The notes: a model not told the origin generated them from the sequence alone. DNA of 64,000 bases from Asanoa sp. WMMD1127 (GCF_029626225.1 NZ_JARUBP010000001.1:1426001-1490000), one strand, 5' to 3'; positions 20,216 to 29,255 are shown, counted from the first letter of the stretch. Numbers and translations are program-made.

Positions 20216-21340
20216 TCAGGCGTCCGGGGTCACCGTGACGATCCGGCGCCGCCGCGCGAGGAAGAACAGCAGCGCGCCGGCGATGACGACCGCGCCGCCG
20301 ACGCCGCCGAGGATGCCGGCCGCGGGGCCGGTCACCGGCAGGCCGCCGCCGCTGCCACCCGGCTCGGCGACGAAGACGCCGAACTCGTCGGTGTTGTCGG
20401 TCTTGTCGATGTCCTTGAAGTTCTCCGGCAGGTCGGCCGCCTTGGGCGAGCGGACGGTCGGCGGGTTCTCGACCTCGACCTCGTCGATCGCCGCGACGGT
20501 CACCGAGCCGTGCAGAGTGGCCGGGGCCGGCGCGTTCTCGTCAACCTTGATCGCCCAGTAGAACCGCGAGTTGAACTCGTCCTCCGGCGCGAACGGCTTC
20601 AGCGTGAAGTCGGTGTAGTCGCAGGTCGCGACGCGCTTGTCGGCGCTGAAGTCGCACTCCGGCTCCGGCTCGGTGAACGTGACGTGCTGCGGCAGCGAAA
20701 CCTTGAAGGCCAGGCCCTTCGCGGTCATGTCGCCGAGGTTGAGCACCTCGGCATAGACCCGGGACTCGCCACCGGGCGCGACGGGCTCCTCGGTGTAACC
20801 CTTGGTCTCGGGGTCGAAGCCGTAGACGTCGGGCGACCAGACGCGCAGGTCGGCGCCGCTGTCCTCGCTGACCACGACGTCGGCCGTGGCGCTGTTGTTC
20901 TTGCTGTTCTCGTCGGTGCCGTCGTGCTCGATCGTCACCGTGACGGTGCCGGCCTTGCCGGTCGCGCCGTCCTTCTTCACCAGCGGGAAGTCCCAGTCGT
21001 ACTCGGCACCGGCGGTGATGGTGTCGGAGACCAGGCCACACAGGATCTTGCCGTTCTCGGGCTCGCCGCAGGCGCCGCCGACCAACTCGACCTTGGTGGT
21101 GTCGAGCTTGCTCACGTCGATCGTGACGAGGATGCCGCGGGCGTCGCTCGGGCCGGCGTTCGACAGCGACACCGCGGCGAACTTGCCCTGGGCGTTGGCC
21201 GCGATCGTGGTGCCCTCGAGCTTGATGCCGAGGTCGGCGGTGTCGTCAGCCAAAGCGGGCGCGGCGAACGCGGTGGACGCCGCGACAGCCGCTGCCGCGG
21301 CCACGCCCGCGCGAAGCAGGGCGCGGTTGCGAAGCTTCAT
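20216..21340 (-). CDS. LPVTG-anchored secreted surface protein (paralog 1)
   Basis: A 374-residue exported protein. The signal peptide (MKLRNRALLRAG, then an Ala-rich core ending ALADD) starts at ATG 21340, preceded by GGGGGA. The middle contains repeated beta-rich segments that look like CARDB/DUF11-type bacterial Ig-like modules, with paired cysteines (GGACGEPENGKILCG). The C-terminus has LPVTG, a glycine/alanine-rich helix and an RRRR tail: a class C/E-type sortase signal for covalent wall anchoring. No sortase gene is in the window. It is paralogous to the next gene upstream, with the same layout. Its role is unknown; a structural or adhesion function is only a guess. Confidence 0.8.
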   Translation of the reverse strand: MKLRNRALLRAGVAAAAAVAASTAFAAPALADDTADLGIKLEGTTIAANAQGKFAAVSLSNAGPSDARGILVTIDVSKLDTTKVELVGGACGEPENGKILCGLVSDTITAGAEYDWDFPLVKKDGATGKAGTVTVTIEHDGTDENSKNNSATADVVVSEDSGADLRVWSPDVYGFDPETKGYTEEPVAPGGESRVYAEVLNLGDMTAKGLAFKVSLPQHVTFTEPEPECDFSADKRVATCDYTDFTLKPFAPEDEFNSRFYWAIKVDENAPAPATLHGSVTVAAIDEVEVENPPTVRSPKAADLPENFKDIDKTDNTDEFGVFVAEPGGSGGGLPVTGPAAGILGGVGGAVVIAGALLFFLARRRRIVTVTPDA

Positions 21341-21516
21341 CAAAGTCCCCCGTGGGATGGGAAGGAACGGGATATGCCGGGGGACACTAGCGGGCACATT
21401 GATCACGCGGATGCCCATCGTGACCTGCGGGGCTAAGAAAACCTAAAGGTCGGCGGACATCGACCGAACGGGCGACTCCCAGGCAGCTCACAGTGATCAC
21501 ACAGTGACGTGGAACG

Positions 21517-21550
21517 CGGCGAGGGCGGGGCTTGCGCCCCGCCCTCGCCG
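21517..21550 (-). terminator. Strong GC hairpin after LPVTG paralog 2
   Basis: A perfect 15-bp stem (21517-21531 with 21536-21550) around a TTGC loop lies 15 nt past the stop of the upstream LPVTG gene. There is no T-run, so it may act as a factor-assisted terminator or RNA-stabilising structure. Immediately beyond it a direct repeat CACAGTGA (21489-21496 and 21500-21507, 11-nt period) lies in the leader region of paralog 1. Confidence 0.55.
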
Positions 21551-21564
21551 TGCTGCTCGATGGG

Positions 21565-22731
21565 TTACTCGGCCGTGAAGGTCCGCCGGCGACGCATCGC
21601 CAGGAGCAGGACCACGCCCGCCGCGAGGATCGCGGCGCCGGCGCCGGCGATCAGGGCCGTCTGCGGGCCGGTGACCGGGAGGCCGCCGCCACCGCCGCCG
21701 GGGTTGCCCGGGTTGCCGGGCTCGCCCGGCTCGGTCGGTTCCTGCGTCGGGGCCGCGCCGACGAAGATGTCGAAGCGCGCCTGGTTGTCAGCCTCGTCGG
21801 CGTCGACCAGGTTCTTGCGCTGGGCCTGGGTGGCCTGGCGAGCCTCGTCGTCCGACTCCTCGGGGTCGGTCGCGCCCGGCTCGAGCGCCCGGGCGTCGAT
21901 GATGCCGTCGGTGAGCACGCCCGCGGCCGCGTCGTCCGCGACCTTGACGGTGATCTCGGGCAGCAGGACCTCGCCCGGCTTGAGCACGACCTCGTCGTCC
22001 TCGCAGATGATGCCGTTGACGTCTTCCCACGGGAAGCAGTTCTCCGGCGCGGACGCGATGGTGGCGCCGGCGGGGAGCTTCACCGAATAGGCCAGACCGA
22101 CGACCCGCTTGCTCCCGTGGTTGAAGATGGCCGAGTCGAGCGGCGCGGTGCCACCGGCCGGGACCGGGGTGCGGGTCTCCTCGCCGGCCTCGTCGCCGTC
22201 GGGGACCACCTCGGCGTAGATGTCCTGGGCCCACACGGTCAGGTCGTAGGTCTTCGGCTCGACGGTCACGTCGACGTCGGCGGAGTTGTTCTCCTCGTTG
22301 GTGTCACCGGGGACGATCGCGGTGATGGAGAAGTAGCCGCCGGTGCCCTTCCGGCCGTTGGCGTTGAACAGCGGGATACCGATGACCACGTCCTGGCCGG
22401 CCGCGATGTCGCCGATCGGGCAGGCGTACGCGGCCTTGCCGCTCTTCGTGCAACCGTCCGGCGTGACATAGCCGACCTTGCCGGTCAGGTTGGACAGGTC
22501 GAGCTTGACCGACACGTCCTTGGCGCCGGCGTTGCCGAAGTTGCGCAACTCGACCTGGAACGGCTTGGCCTTCGCCTCTTTGACGCCCTTGGCGAGGTGC
22601 AGGCTGATGGGGGTGACGGCGACATCGGGGCCGTCGGCGGCATATGCCGGCCCGGCCATTGCGACGAGGCCGACCGCGAGAACGGTGGCGGCACCGGCGC
22701 GGATGGCCGCGGCGCGCAAACGCGAGTTCAT
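21565..22731 (-). CDS. LPVTG-anchored secreted surface protein (paralog 2)
   Basis: A 388-residue exported protein with the same plan as its downstream neighbour: signal peptide ending PAYAADG, beta-rich Ig-like modules with cysteine pairs (CTKSGKAAYACPIGD; CFPWEDVNGIICEDD), a glycine-rich linker and LPVTG followed by a hydrophobic helix and RRRR. The ATG at 22731 has GAGGAAC about 5 nt upstream, which decides the start; the upstream extension to 22854 is unlikely. The pair probably arose by duplication. No enzymatic motif is visible. Confidence 0.8.
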   Translation of the reverse strand: MNSRLRAAAIRAGAATVLAVGLVAMAGPAYAADGPDVAVTPISLHLAKGVKEAKAKPFQVELRNFGNAGAKDVSVKLDLSNLTGKVGYVTPDGCTKSGKAAYACPIGDIAAGQDVVIGIPLFNANGRKGTGGYFSITAIVPGDTNEENNSADVDVTVEPKTYDLTVWAQDIYAEVVPDGDEAGEETRTPVPAGGTAPLDSAIFNHGSKRVVGLAYSVKLPAGATIASAPENCFPWEDVNGIICEDDEVVLKPGEVLLPEITVKVADDAAAGVLTDGIIDARALEPGATDPEESDDEARQATQAQRKNLVDADEADNQARFDIFVGAAPTQEPTEPGEPGNPGNPGGGGGGLPVTGPQTALIAGAGAAILAAGVVLLLAMRRRRTFTAE

Positions 22732-22831
22732 CTGTTCCTCATGGGGTTGTTGTTGCCGATGTGACAGATGTGAACAGCGCACGTTAACCCCCGCCGGCCA
22801 GCCGCGCCAGACCGAGATCGGATAGAAAAAC

Positions 22832-22865
22832 GCCGAGGCGGGATGGTTTCCCATCCCGCCTCGGC
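22832..22865 (-). terminator. Intrinsic terminator downstream of mqnC
   Basis: A perfect 15-bp stem (22832-22846 with 22851-22865), 4-nt loop, then GTTTTTC on the minus strand: a textbook rho-independent terminator. It lies about 170 nt past the mqnC stop and 101 nt before the LPVTG paralog 2 start, so it separates the two transcription units and the promoter of paralog 2 should lie between 22732 and 22831. Confidence 0.8.
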
Positions 22866-23033
22866 TCTATATGTACGACCGCCTGGCGGTCGGCGTCTCA
22901 TGAGCAGGTTCGTGGTCGCGGGTGACGCGACGCCACGGACGCTATCCATCGCCGAAAAGCGCTCGCTAGCAGGCGGCACGATTCGTGTGCTGACCGTTGC
23001 CGAAATGTTGCCGAAGTTGCCGATGAAACGATT

Positions 23034-24224
23034 TCAGCGGCTCTCGACGAGCGGAAGCTCCCTGCCGGCCCCGCCACCGGGCAGCGCGATCGAGGAGAAG
23101 TGGGAGACCACCCGCTCGTCGGTCGGGTCGTCGGCTGGCGTCCGGTGCACCCGCAGATGCCGGTAGAGGGTGTCCCGCTGCGCCGGGATCCGGCCGGCGG
23201 ACCGGATCATCCAGATCAGCTCGTGCAAGTTGGACCGGTGCCGCGCGCCCGCGGAGGAGATGACGTTCTCCTCCAACATGATCGAGCCGAGGTCGTCGAC
23301 ACCCATGTGCAGCGCCAGCTGGCCCACGTCCTTGCCGGTGGTCAACCAGGACGCCTGCAGGTGCGGCACGGTCTCGAAGAACAACCGGGCCACCGCGATC
23401 AGCCGCAGGTATTCGAGCGTCGTGGCCTGCGTACGTCCCTTGAGGTGGTTGTTCTCCGGTTGGTAGGTCCACGGGATGAAGGCGCGGAAGCCGTGGGTGC
23501 GGTCCTGCACGTCGCGGATCATCCGCAGGTGCTCGATGCGCTCGGCGTTGGTCTCGCCGGTGCCCATCATCATCGTCGCGGTGCTCTCGAGGCCGAGACC
23601 GTGCGCGATCTCCATGACCTCGAGCCAGCGGGCGCCGGACTCCTTGAGGGGCGCGATCGCCCGCCGCGGCCGGTCGGGCAGCATCTCCGCCCCGGCGCCG
23701 GCGATCGAGTCGAGACCGGCGGCCTTGATCCGCGAGATCGCCTCGTCGAGCGAGACCCCGGAGACCTTGGCCATGTGCAGGATCTCGGACGGCCCGATCG
23801 AGTGGATGGCCAGCTGCGGATAGGCGGCCTTGACCGAGCTGAACAGCTCTTCGTAATAGTCGACGCCGTAGTCCGGGTGGTGCCCGCCCTGGAGCATCAC
23901 CTGCGTCGCGCCGAGCTCGACCGCCTCGCCGCACCGGCGCAGGATCTCCTCGGTCGGGTGGGTCCAGGCCTCGGCGTGCTTCGGCGCCCGGAAGAAGGCG
24001 CAGAACTTGCAGGCCGTCACGCAGACGTTGGTGTAGTTGATGTTGCGGTCGATCAGGTAGGTGACGATCCCGTCCGGGTAGCGCCGCCGGCGCACCGCGT
24101 CGGCCGCCTCGCCCAGCGCGTGAAACGGCGCCTCGGTGTAGAGCAGCAACGCCTCCTCGGCGGTGATCCGCCCGCCGTCGGCGCCACGCTGCAGAACGTC
24201 GTCGATCTCCCGCCGCATGTCCAC
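23034..24224 (-). CDS. mqnC: Cyclic dehypoxanthinyl futalosine synthase (radical SAM)
   Basis: The 396-residue radical-SAM enzyme of the futalosine menaquinone pathway, which cyclises dehypoxanthine futalosine. The cluster motif is CVTACKFC near residue 68 (CxxxCxxC), within NYTNVCVTACKFCAFF. Downstream are GGHHPDYGVDYYEEL and the GTGETNAERIEHL segment typical of MqnC/MqnE-type enzymes. The sequence groups with MqnC rather than MqnE because of the short N-terminus and FRAFIPWTYQPENNHL. It diverges from the SNF2 gene across an 82-nt gap. The other pathway genes here are mqnA, mqnE and a UbiX-like gene; mqnB and mqnD were not found. Confidence 0.92.
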   Translation of the reverse strand: MDMRREIDDVLQRGADGGRITAEEALLLYTEAPFHALGEAADAVRRRRYPDGIVTYLIDRNINYTNVCVTACKFCAFFRAPKHAEAWTHPTEEILRRCGEAVELGATQVMLQGGHHPDYGVDYYEELFSSVKAAYPQLAIHSIGPSEILHMAKVSGVSLDEAISRIKAAGLDSIAGAGAEMLPDRPRRAIAPLKESGARWLEVMEIAHGLGLESTATMMMGTGETNAERIEHLRMIRDVQDRTHGFRAFIPWTYQPENNHLKGRTQATTLEYLRLIAVARLFFETVPHLQASWLTTGKDVGQLALHMGVDDLGSIMLEENVISSAGARHRSNLHELIWMIRSAGRIPAQRDTLYRHLRVHRTPADDPTDERVVSHFSSIALPGGGAGRELPLVESR

Positions 24225-24306
24225 GGACCGAGCCTAGCCCGCGCCGGACCAGCGGCTGGTGGTACCGGCGCGGGTAGTGTCGTTCGTCGCGATAGGGGGT
24301 GTCGGG

Positions 24307-27300
24307 TTGCAGGTGGTGCACGCCGTCTGGACCGGGGGTCGGCTGGCGCTGTGGGGCGAGACCGCGCCGCCGGAGGTGGCCGGTGAGCTGGTCACGCTGA
24401 CCCTGCGGCTGCCGAGCGCCGGCGGTCACCGGCTGCCCGCGGACGGTGACGTGCCCGCCGATGCCGTGCTCGCGGAATGGCCGGTGCCCGCGCGCGTGCT
24501 CGACCCGGCCGCCGCCCTCGACCTGCTCGACTCCCTCGACGCGGACGTCGGCTGGACGCCCGGGGAAGATCTGCGTTTCGTCGGCGTCGTGGCCGGGTAT
24601 GCGCGCGCGCTGGCGCGTCGCGGGCGGCTACTCCCCCAGCTGGTCGCCGAGGAAGGCCTCCCCACCGCCCGATGGCGTCCGGTCGTCACCGGCCGCGACG
24701 CGACAGCCTTCCGCGAGCTGGCGGCGGCCATGCCGGCGGCGGTACGCGCGGCCGACGCGGCCCCACCCGGCGAGGTCCTGCGCGGCCTGCTCGACGGTTT
24801 CGTCGATGCCGCGGCGCGGCAGGCGATGCCGGAGCGGCTCCTGCTCGGCCACCGCCCGGGCCCGAAGGCGCCGGTCGCCGACCGCTGGATGCTGGCCCTG
24901 ACGGCGACCGACCCGACGATCACCGTCACCGCCGCGCAACGACCGGAGCTGGCCGCGCTGCGCACCGCGCTCGACGCCTGGCAGCGGGCCGCCCACCAGG
25001 CCAACGAGCCGGTCCGCGTGTGCTTCCGGTTGGTCGAGCCGCTGCCGACCACCGACCGCTGGGACCTCGAGTTCGCGCTGCAGTCGGTCGACGACCCGTC
25101 GTTGTACGTACCCGCCGAGGTGATCTGGGCCGGCCAGCGCGTTCCCGGCCTGCCGCCGCGGCCCGACGAGACCCTCCTGGCCGGGCTGGGCCGGGCGGTG
25201 CGGTTGTTCCCGCCGCTCGACGAGGCGCTGCGCGAGGCCCAGCCGACGGAGAGCCGCCTGGACACGGCGGCGGCGTTCACCTTCCTCCGCCAGGCCGCGC
25301 CGCTGCTGCAGGCCGCGGGCTACGGGGTGCAGCTGCCCGCCTGGGCCGGTCGCAAGAGCCTGGGCCTGAAGCTGACCACCCGGGCCAAGGCCTCGCCTGG
25401 CGGCAAGGCGCTCGTAGGCGGCGGCGTCGGCCGGGACGAGCTGGTGGACTTCAAGGTGGACCTCCTGGTCGGCGACGAGGAGATCAGCGCCGACGACCTG
25501 CACGACCTGGCCCGGCTGAAGGTGCCGCTGCTGCGGGTCAAGGGCCGCTGGGTGGAGCTCGACGACCGCCAGCTGACGGCGGCGATCCGGGCGGTGGAGC
25601 AACATCGCGCGGGCGAGATGACGGTGGCGGAGGTGCTCGGCCAGGTCGCGGCGGGCGGCGAGGAGGACCTGCCGCTGGTCCAGGTCGACGCGGACGGCTG
25701 GCTGGGCGACCTCCTCTCCGGCGACGCGGACCAACGCCTGCGCCCGACCACGACCCCGGATGCCTTCCAGGGCACTCTGCGCCCGTACCAGGAGCGCGGC
25801 CTGTCCTGGCTGGACTTCCTCACCCGCCTGGGCATCGGCGGCATCCTCGCGGACGACATGGGGCTTGGTAAGTGCATCGGTCCCGACTCGCCGGTCTTCC
25901 TCAACGGAACGTTGGTAAGGGCCGAAGACTCCTGGCGGCGGTTCACGGACGGCACCGGCACGGTTGACGACGAAGGCGGCGAATGGCGAACGCCGAGCAA
26001 GCCGCTGCTGACCAACGCCCTCGACTCGCAAGGGCAGATGGTGGCCGCGCAGGTTACCCAGCTCTATCGCCAACGGATCTCCGAGAAGGTCCGGCGGGTA
26101 ACCCTTGACGACGGCAGCCACTTGTTGGTTACCCGTCGGCACCGACTGCGCGGCGTTGAGGAGTGGACCCGCGACTTCGCCGTGGGCGACCTACTCTGCG
26201 TGCCAGGGCGCATCGAATGGTCAGGCGATCCAGTCGACCACAACCTCGTGCGGCTTCTTGCCTGGCAGATCAGCGAAGGCGACGAGTCACGCAACGGAAC
26301 GCTGCGGATCACACAGAAGGATCCGGCGATCCTGGATGACCTCGTCGAGACCATCCATGCGGTCGGTGAGAAGTTCCAGATCAAAATGAACGCTCCGCGC
26401 GTGTTCGTCGATCGACGCTGTCATGTCCTGCGAATGTGCAGCGCCGAATACGCCTCGCTGCTTCGCGCCCAGGGCTACGCGTGGGGCCGTCGCTCGGCGG
26501 AGAAACGCATACCGGACGTGGTGATGTCGGCGGACGAGGCCGCCGTGACGCTGTTTCTTCGCGAGTTCTTCAGCGCCGAGGGGTCCGTGAGCTCGCGCAT
26601 GCGCATTGTGGAGATCTCGTCGGCGTCGAGTTGGCTGATGGACCAGCTCGTGACACTGCTCCGGCGCTTCGGGATCTGGATGCGCGTTACGACCAAGATG
26701 AAGGCCGCCGCGAACGGTGCTCGTGTGCTTCGTCCGTACCGGATCGGCGTGATCGGTGGCAGCAGCCTTCGTCGCTTCAGCGCCCTCGTCGGCTTCAGCG
26801 ACAGGGTGAAGCAGGCGAAACTGGAGGCAATCTGTGTGCCTAAGGTCAACACGAACGTTGATGGCGTGCCAGGGCATGATCTCCTCCAGGCGGCCCACAC
26901 GTTGAGCAGGTGGACCGCGCAGACGTTGGAGGCATACGCGACGCTCGACCACGCCGCGCTGACTCAGCTGCGACAACGTCTTCACCGGCGAGCCAGCCAG
27001 CAGGTTTTCTATGCCCGGGTGACCAGCGTCGAGGAGGTCGACTACGAGGGCGACGTCTACGACTTCGAGGTAGCTGGTGAGCACAACTTCGTGGCCGGCG
27101 GGATTCTCTGCCACAACACAGCCCAGACGCTGTCGTTGCTGGTGGCCGAGCGGGAGCGGGGGGCGGTCGGGCCGACCTTGTTGGTGTGTCCCATGTCGTT
27201 GGTGAGCAACTGGCGCAAGGAGGCCGAGAAGTTCGCGCCCTCGCTCGACGTCTACGTGCACCACGGCGCGACGCGGGATCCAGCGCGGCTCGGACACAGC

Positions 27301-28428
27301 GATCTGGTGATCACCACGTACGGCACCGCGTTGCGGGATCTCGATGCCCTGCGGGCCGTCGAGTGGGGGCGGGTCGTGTGTGACGAGGCGCAGGCCATCA
27401 AGAACGCCGGGACGCGGCAGTCGCAGGCCGTGCGGGCGATTCCGGCGCGGACCCGGCTCGCGCTGACCGGCACGCCCGTCGAGAACCACCTCGCCGAGCT
27501 CTGGTCCATCATGGACTTTGCCAACCCCGGGCTGCTCGGGCCGGCCAAGACGTTCAAGCGGCGCTACCAGGAGCCGATCGAGGTGCGGCAGGACGAGGAC
27601 GCCGCGGCCGCGTTGAAGCGGGCCACCGGGCCGTTCGTGCTGCGGCGACTCAAGACCGACAAGAACATCATCTCGGACCTGCCGGAGAAGCTCGAGATGA
27701 AGGTCTGGTGCCCGCTGACGACCGAGCAGGCGGCGCTCTACCAGGCCGTCGTCGACGACATGCTCAACAAGATCGGGTCCAGCGCGGGCATCGAGCGGCG
27801 GGGCAACGTGCTGGCCGCGATGACCCGGCTGAAGCAGGTTTGCAACCACCCGGCGCACCTGCTGCGCGACGGGTCCACACTGGCCGGTCGCTCCGGCAAG
27901 CTGGCCCGGTTGCAGGAGCTCGCCGAGGAGATCGTCGAAGAGGGCGACAAGGGCCTGGTTTTCACGCAGTACGCCGAGTTCGGCACGCTGCTGCAACCGT
28001 ATCTGGCCGCGCACCTCGACCGGCCGGTGCTATGGCTCCATGGTGGACTGTCGAAGCAGCGCCGGGACGAGCTGGTCGACCGGTTCCAGAACGACCCCGA
28101 GCCGATGATCTTACTGCTCTCGCTCAAGGCGGCCGGCACGGGTCTCAACCTGACCGCGGCCAACCACGTCATCCACGTCGACCGGTGGTGGAACCCGGCC
28201 GTCGAGGACCAGGCGACCGACCGCGCGTACCGGATCGGGCAGGCGCGCAACGTGCAGGTCCGGAAGTTCATCTGCACCGGCACCATCGAGGAGCGGGTCG
28301 ACGAGATGATCGAGCGCAAGAAGGCGTTGGCGCAGAAGGTCGTCGGCACCGGCGAGGAGTGGCTGACCGAGCTGTCGACCGAGGAGCTGCGCGACCTGTT
28401 CGCGCTCGACCCCAAGGCGGTGGGCTGA
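24307..28428 (+). CDS. SNF2-family DNA translocase interrupted by an intein
   Basis: The 1373-residue precursor holds a 958-residue SNF2/RapA-type ATPase and a 415-residue intein. The N-terminal 480 residues are the helicase-associated region seen in actinobacterial SNF2 proteins. The Walker A is DDMGLGK then T, split between K and T by the intein. Downstream are CDEAQAIKN (motif II), LTGTPVENHLAELWSIMDF (III) and SLKAAGTGLNLTAANHVIH with RWWNPAVEDQATDRAYRIGQ (V/VI). The ATPase cannot work unless the intein is removed. I favour TTG 24307 (GGGGG upstream); GTG 24259 and GTG 24313 are alternatives. The stop overlaps the SWIM gene by 1 nt, indicating a functional pair. Confidence 0.93.
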   Translation: MQVVHAVWTGGRLALWGETAPPEVAGELVTLTLRLPSAGGHRLPADGDVPADAVLAEWPVPARVLDPAAALDLLDSLDADVGWTPGEDLRFVGVVAGYARALARRGRLLPQLVAEEGLPTARWRPVVTGRDATAFRELAAAMPAAVRAADAAPPGEVLRGLLDGFVDAAARQAMPERLLLGHRPGPKAPVADRWMLALTATDPTITVTAAQRPELAALRTALDAWQRAAHQANEPVRVCFRLVEPLPTTDRWDLEFALQSVDDPSLYVPAEVIWAGQRVPGLPPRPDETLLAGLGRAVRLFPPLDEALREAQPTESRLDTAAAFTFLRQAAPLLQAAGYGVQLPAWAGRKSLGLKLTTRAKASPGGKALVGGGVGRDELVDFKVDLLVGDEEISADDLHDLARLKVPLLRVKGRWVELDDRQLTAAIRAVEQHRAGEMTVAEVLGQVAAGGEEDLPLVQVDADGWLGDLLSGDADQRLRPTTTPDAFQGTLRPYQERGLSWLDFLTRLGIGGILADDMGLGKCIGPDSPVFLNGTLVRAEDSWRRFTDGTGTVDDEGGEWRTPSKPLLTNALDSQGQMVAAQVTQLYRQRISEKVRRVTLDDGSHLLVTRRHRLRGVEEWTRDFAVGDLLCVPGRIEWSGDPVDHNLVRLLAWQISEGDESRNGTLRITQKDPAILDDLVETIHAVGEKFQIKMNAPRVFVDRRCHVLRMCSAEYASLLRAQGYAWGRRSAEKRIPDVVMSADEAAVTLFLREFFSAEGSVSSRMRIVEISSASSWLMDQLVTLLRRFGIWMRVTTKMKAAANGARVLRPYRIGVIGGSSLRRFSALVGFSDRVKQAKLEAICVPKVNTNVDGVPGHDLLQAAHTLSRWTAQTLEAYATLDHAALTQLRQRLHRRASQQVFYARVTSVEEVDYEGDVYDFEVAGEHNFVAGGILCHNTAQTLSLLVAERERGAVGPTLLVCPMSLVSNWRKEAEKFAPSLDVYVHHGATRDPARLGHSDLVITTYGTALRDLDALRAVEWGRVVCDEAQAIKNAGTRQSQAVRAIPARTRLALTGTPVENHLAELWSIMDFANPGLLGPAKTFKRRYQEPIEVRQDEDAAAALKRATGPFVLRRLKTDKNIISDLPEKLEMKVWCPLTTEQAALYQAVVDDMLNKIGSSAGIERRGNVLAAMTRLKQVCNHPAHLLRDGSTLAGRSGKLARLQELAEEIVEEGDKGLVFTQYAEFGTLLQPYLAAHLDRPVLWLHGGLSKQRRDELVDRFQNDPEPMILLLSLKAAGTGLNLTAANHVIHVDRWWNPAVEDQATDRAYRIGQARNVQVRKFICTGTIEERVDEMIERKKALAQKVVGTGEEWLTELSTEELRDLFALDPKAVG
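25873..27117 (+). other. LAGLIDADG-endonuclease intein in the SNF2 Walker A loop
   Basis: A 415-residue in-frame insertion with class 1 splicing motifs. Block A begins with Cys1 (CIGPDSPVFLNG), block B contains TRRH in LLVTRRHRLRG, block F is VYDFEVAGEHNFVAGG and block G ends ILCHN, followed by extein Thr +1. The centre carries two LAGLIDADG-like helices, LLAWQISEGDE and FLREFFSAEGSV, so a homing endonuclease is probably present. The insertion point, between K and T of DDMGLGKT, is one of the most conserved sites of the host gene, as expected for inteins. The region reads as less GC-biased at third positions than its flanks, suggesting later acquisition. Splicing itself is inferred. Confidence 0.93.
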
Positions 28429-29255
28429 TGCCGGTGGGTCCGGACGGCTGGTTCGACGGCGGCAAGGCGATCAAGGTCGAGGGCGGCATCAAGGCCCGCT
28501 CGCGCCGCGGCCGGATCGGCGAGGAGTGGTGGTCCCGGCGGTTCATCGACATCCTCGAGAGCATCTGCGACAAGGGCCGGCTCGACCGGGGCCGGCGGTA
28601 CGCGCGCGCTGGCCAGGTGCTCAACCTGGACCTCGAGCCGGGCCGGGTGGCGGCCCGCGTCCAGGGTTCGCGGACGGAGCCGTACGCGGTCGAGGTGACG
28701 ATCCCCGTCTTCGACGAGACCGACTGGGCCCGGGTCGAACAGGCCTTGGCTCACCAGGCGGTGTTCCGGGCGAAGCTGCTGGCCGGCGAGATGCCGATCC
28801 AGATCGTTGCGGTCTTCGATGACCTCGGGCTCCCACTGTTCCCGGCCGAGCTCGACATGAAGTGCACCTGCCCCGACTGGGGGTTCCCGTGCAAACACCT
28901 GTCCGCGGTGCTCTACCTGCTGGCCGAGGCGTTCGACGACGACCCGTTCCTGGTGCTGGCCTGGCGTGGGCGGGCCCGCGACGACCTGCTCGGCGCGCTG
29001 CGCGGCCCAGCCGTCGAAGCGACGCCCGCCGATCCGCTCGACGTGCCCGACCGACCGCTCGCCGTCGACGACTTCTATCGCCCCGGGCGGTCGCTGGCCC
29101 GGCTCAAGGAGCTGACCGGCGGGCCGGCCGCGCCGCCGGAGCTGCTGCTGCGGGTGCTCGACCCACCGCCGGTCAAGGTGCGACACATCCCGCTGGTCGA
29201 CCTCCTGCGGCCGGCCTACCGGGCGCTGGCGGAGACCGACGATCAGCCGTCGTAG
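28428..29255 (+). CDS. SWIM zinc-finger protein, partner of the SNF2 translocase
   Basis: A 275-residue protein whose SWIM motif is CTCPDWGFPCKHLSAVLY (CxC...CxH) at about residues 145-162. The start ATG overlaps the SNF2 stop (TGATG), so translation is probably coupled. SWIM domains bind nucleic acid or protein partners and often accompany SNF2 ATPases in actinobacteria, sometimes fused; the pair probably forms one complex, but its role is unknown. The N-terminal WWSRRFIDILESICDKGRLD region is typical of this SWIM subfamily. Its 3' end overlaps the convergent paaE stop by 13 nt. Confidence 0.85.
   Translation: MPVGPDGWFDGGKAIKVEGGIKARSRRGRIGEEWWSRRFIDILESICDKGRLDRGRRYARAGQVLNLDLEPGRVAARVQGSRTEPYAVEVTIPVFDETDWARVEQALAHQAVFRAKLLAGEMPIQIVAVFDDLGLPLFPAELDMKCTCPDWGFPCKHLSAVLYLLAEAFDDDPFLVLAWRGRARDDLLGALRGPAVEATPADPLDVPDRPLAVDDFYRPGRSLARLKELTGGPAAPPELLLRVLDPPPVKVRHIPLVDLLRPAYRALAETDDQPS

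Noticed and set aside
26287-28014. Minus-strand frame opposite the SNF2 C-terminus and intein
   Set aside because: Antisense shadow; it crosses the intein-extein boundary without any domain of its own.
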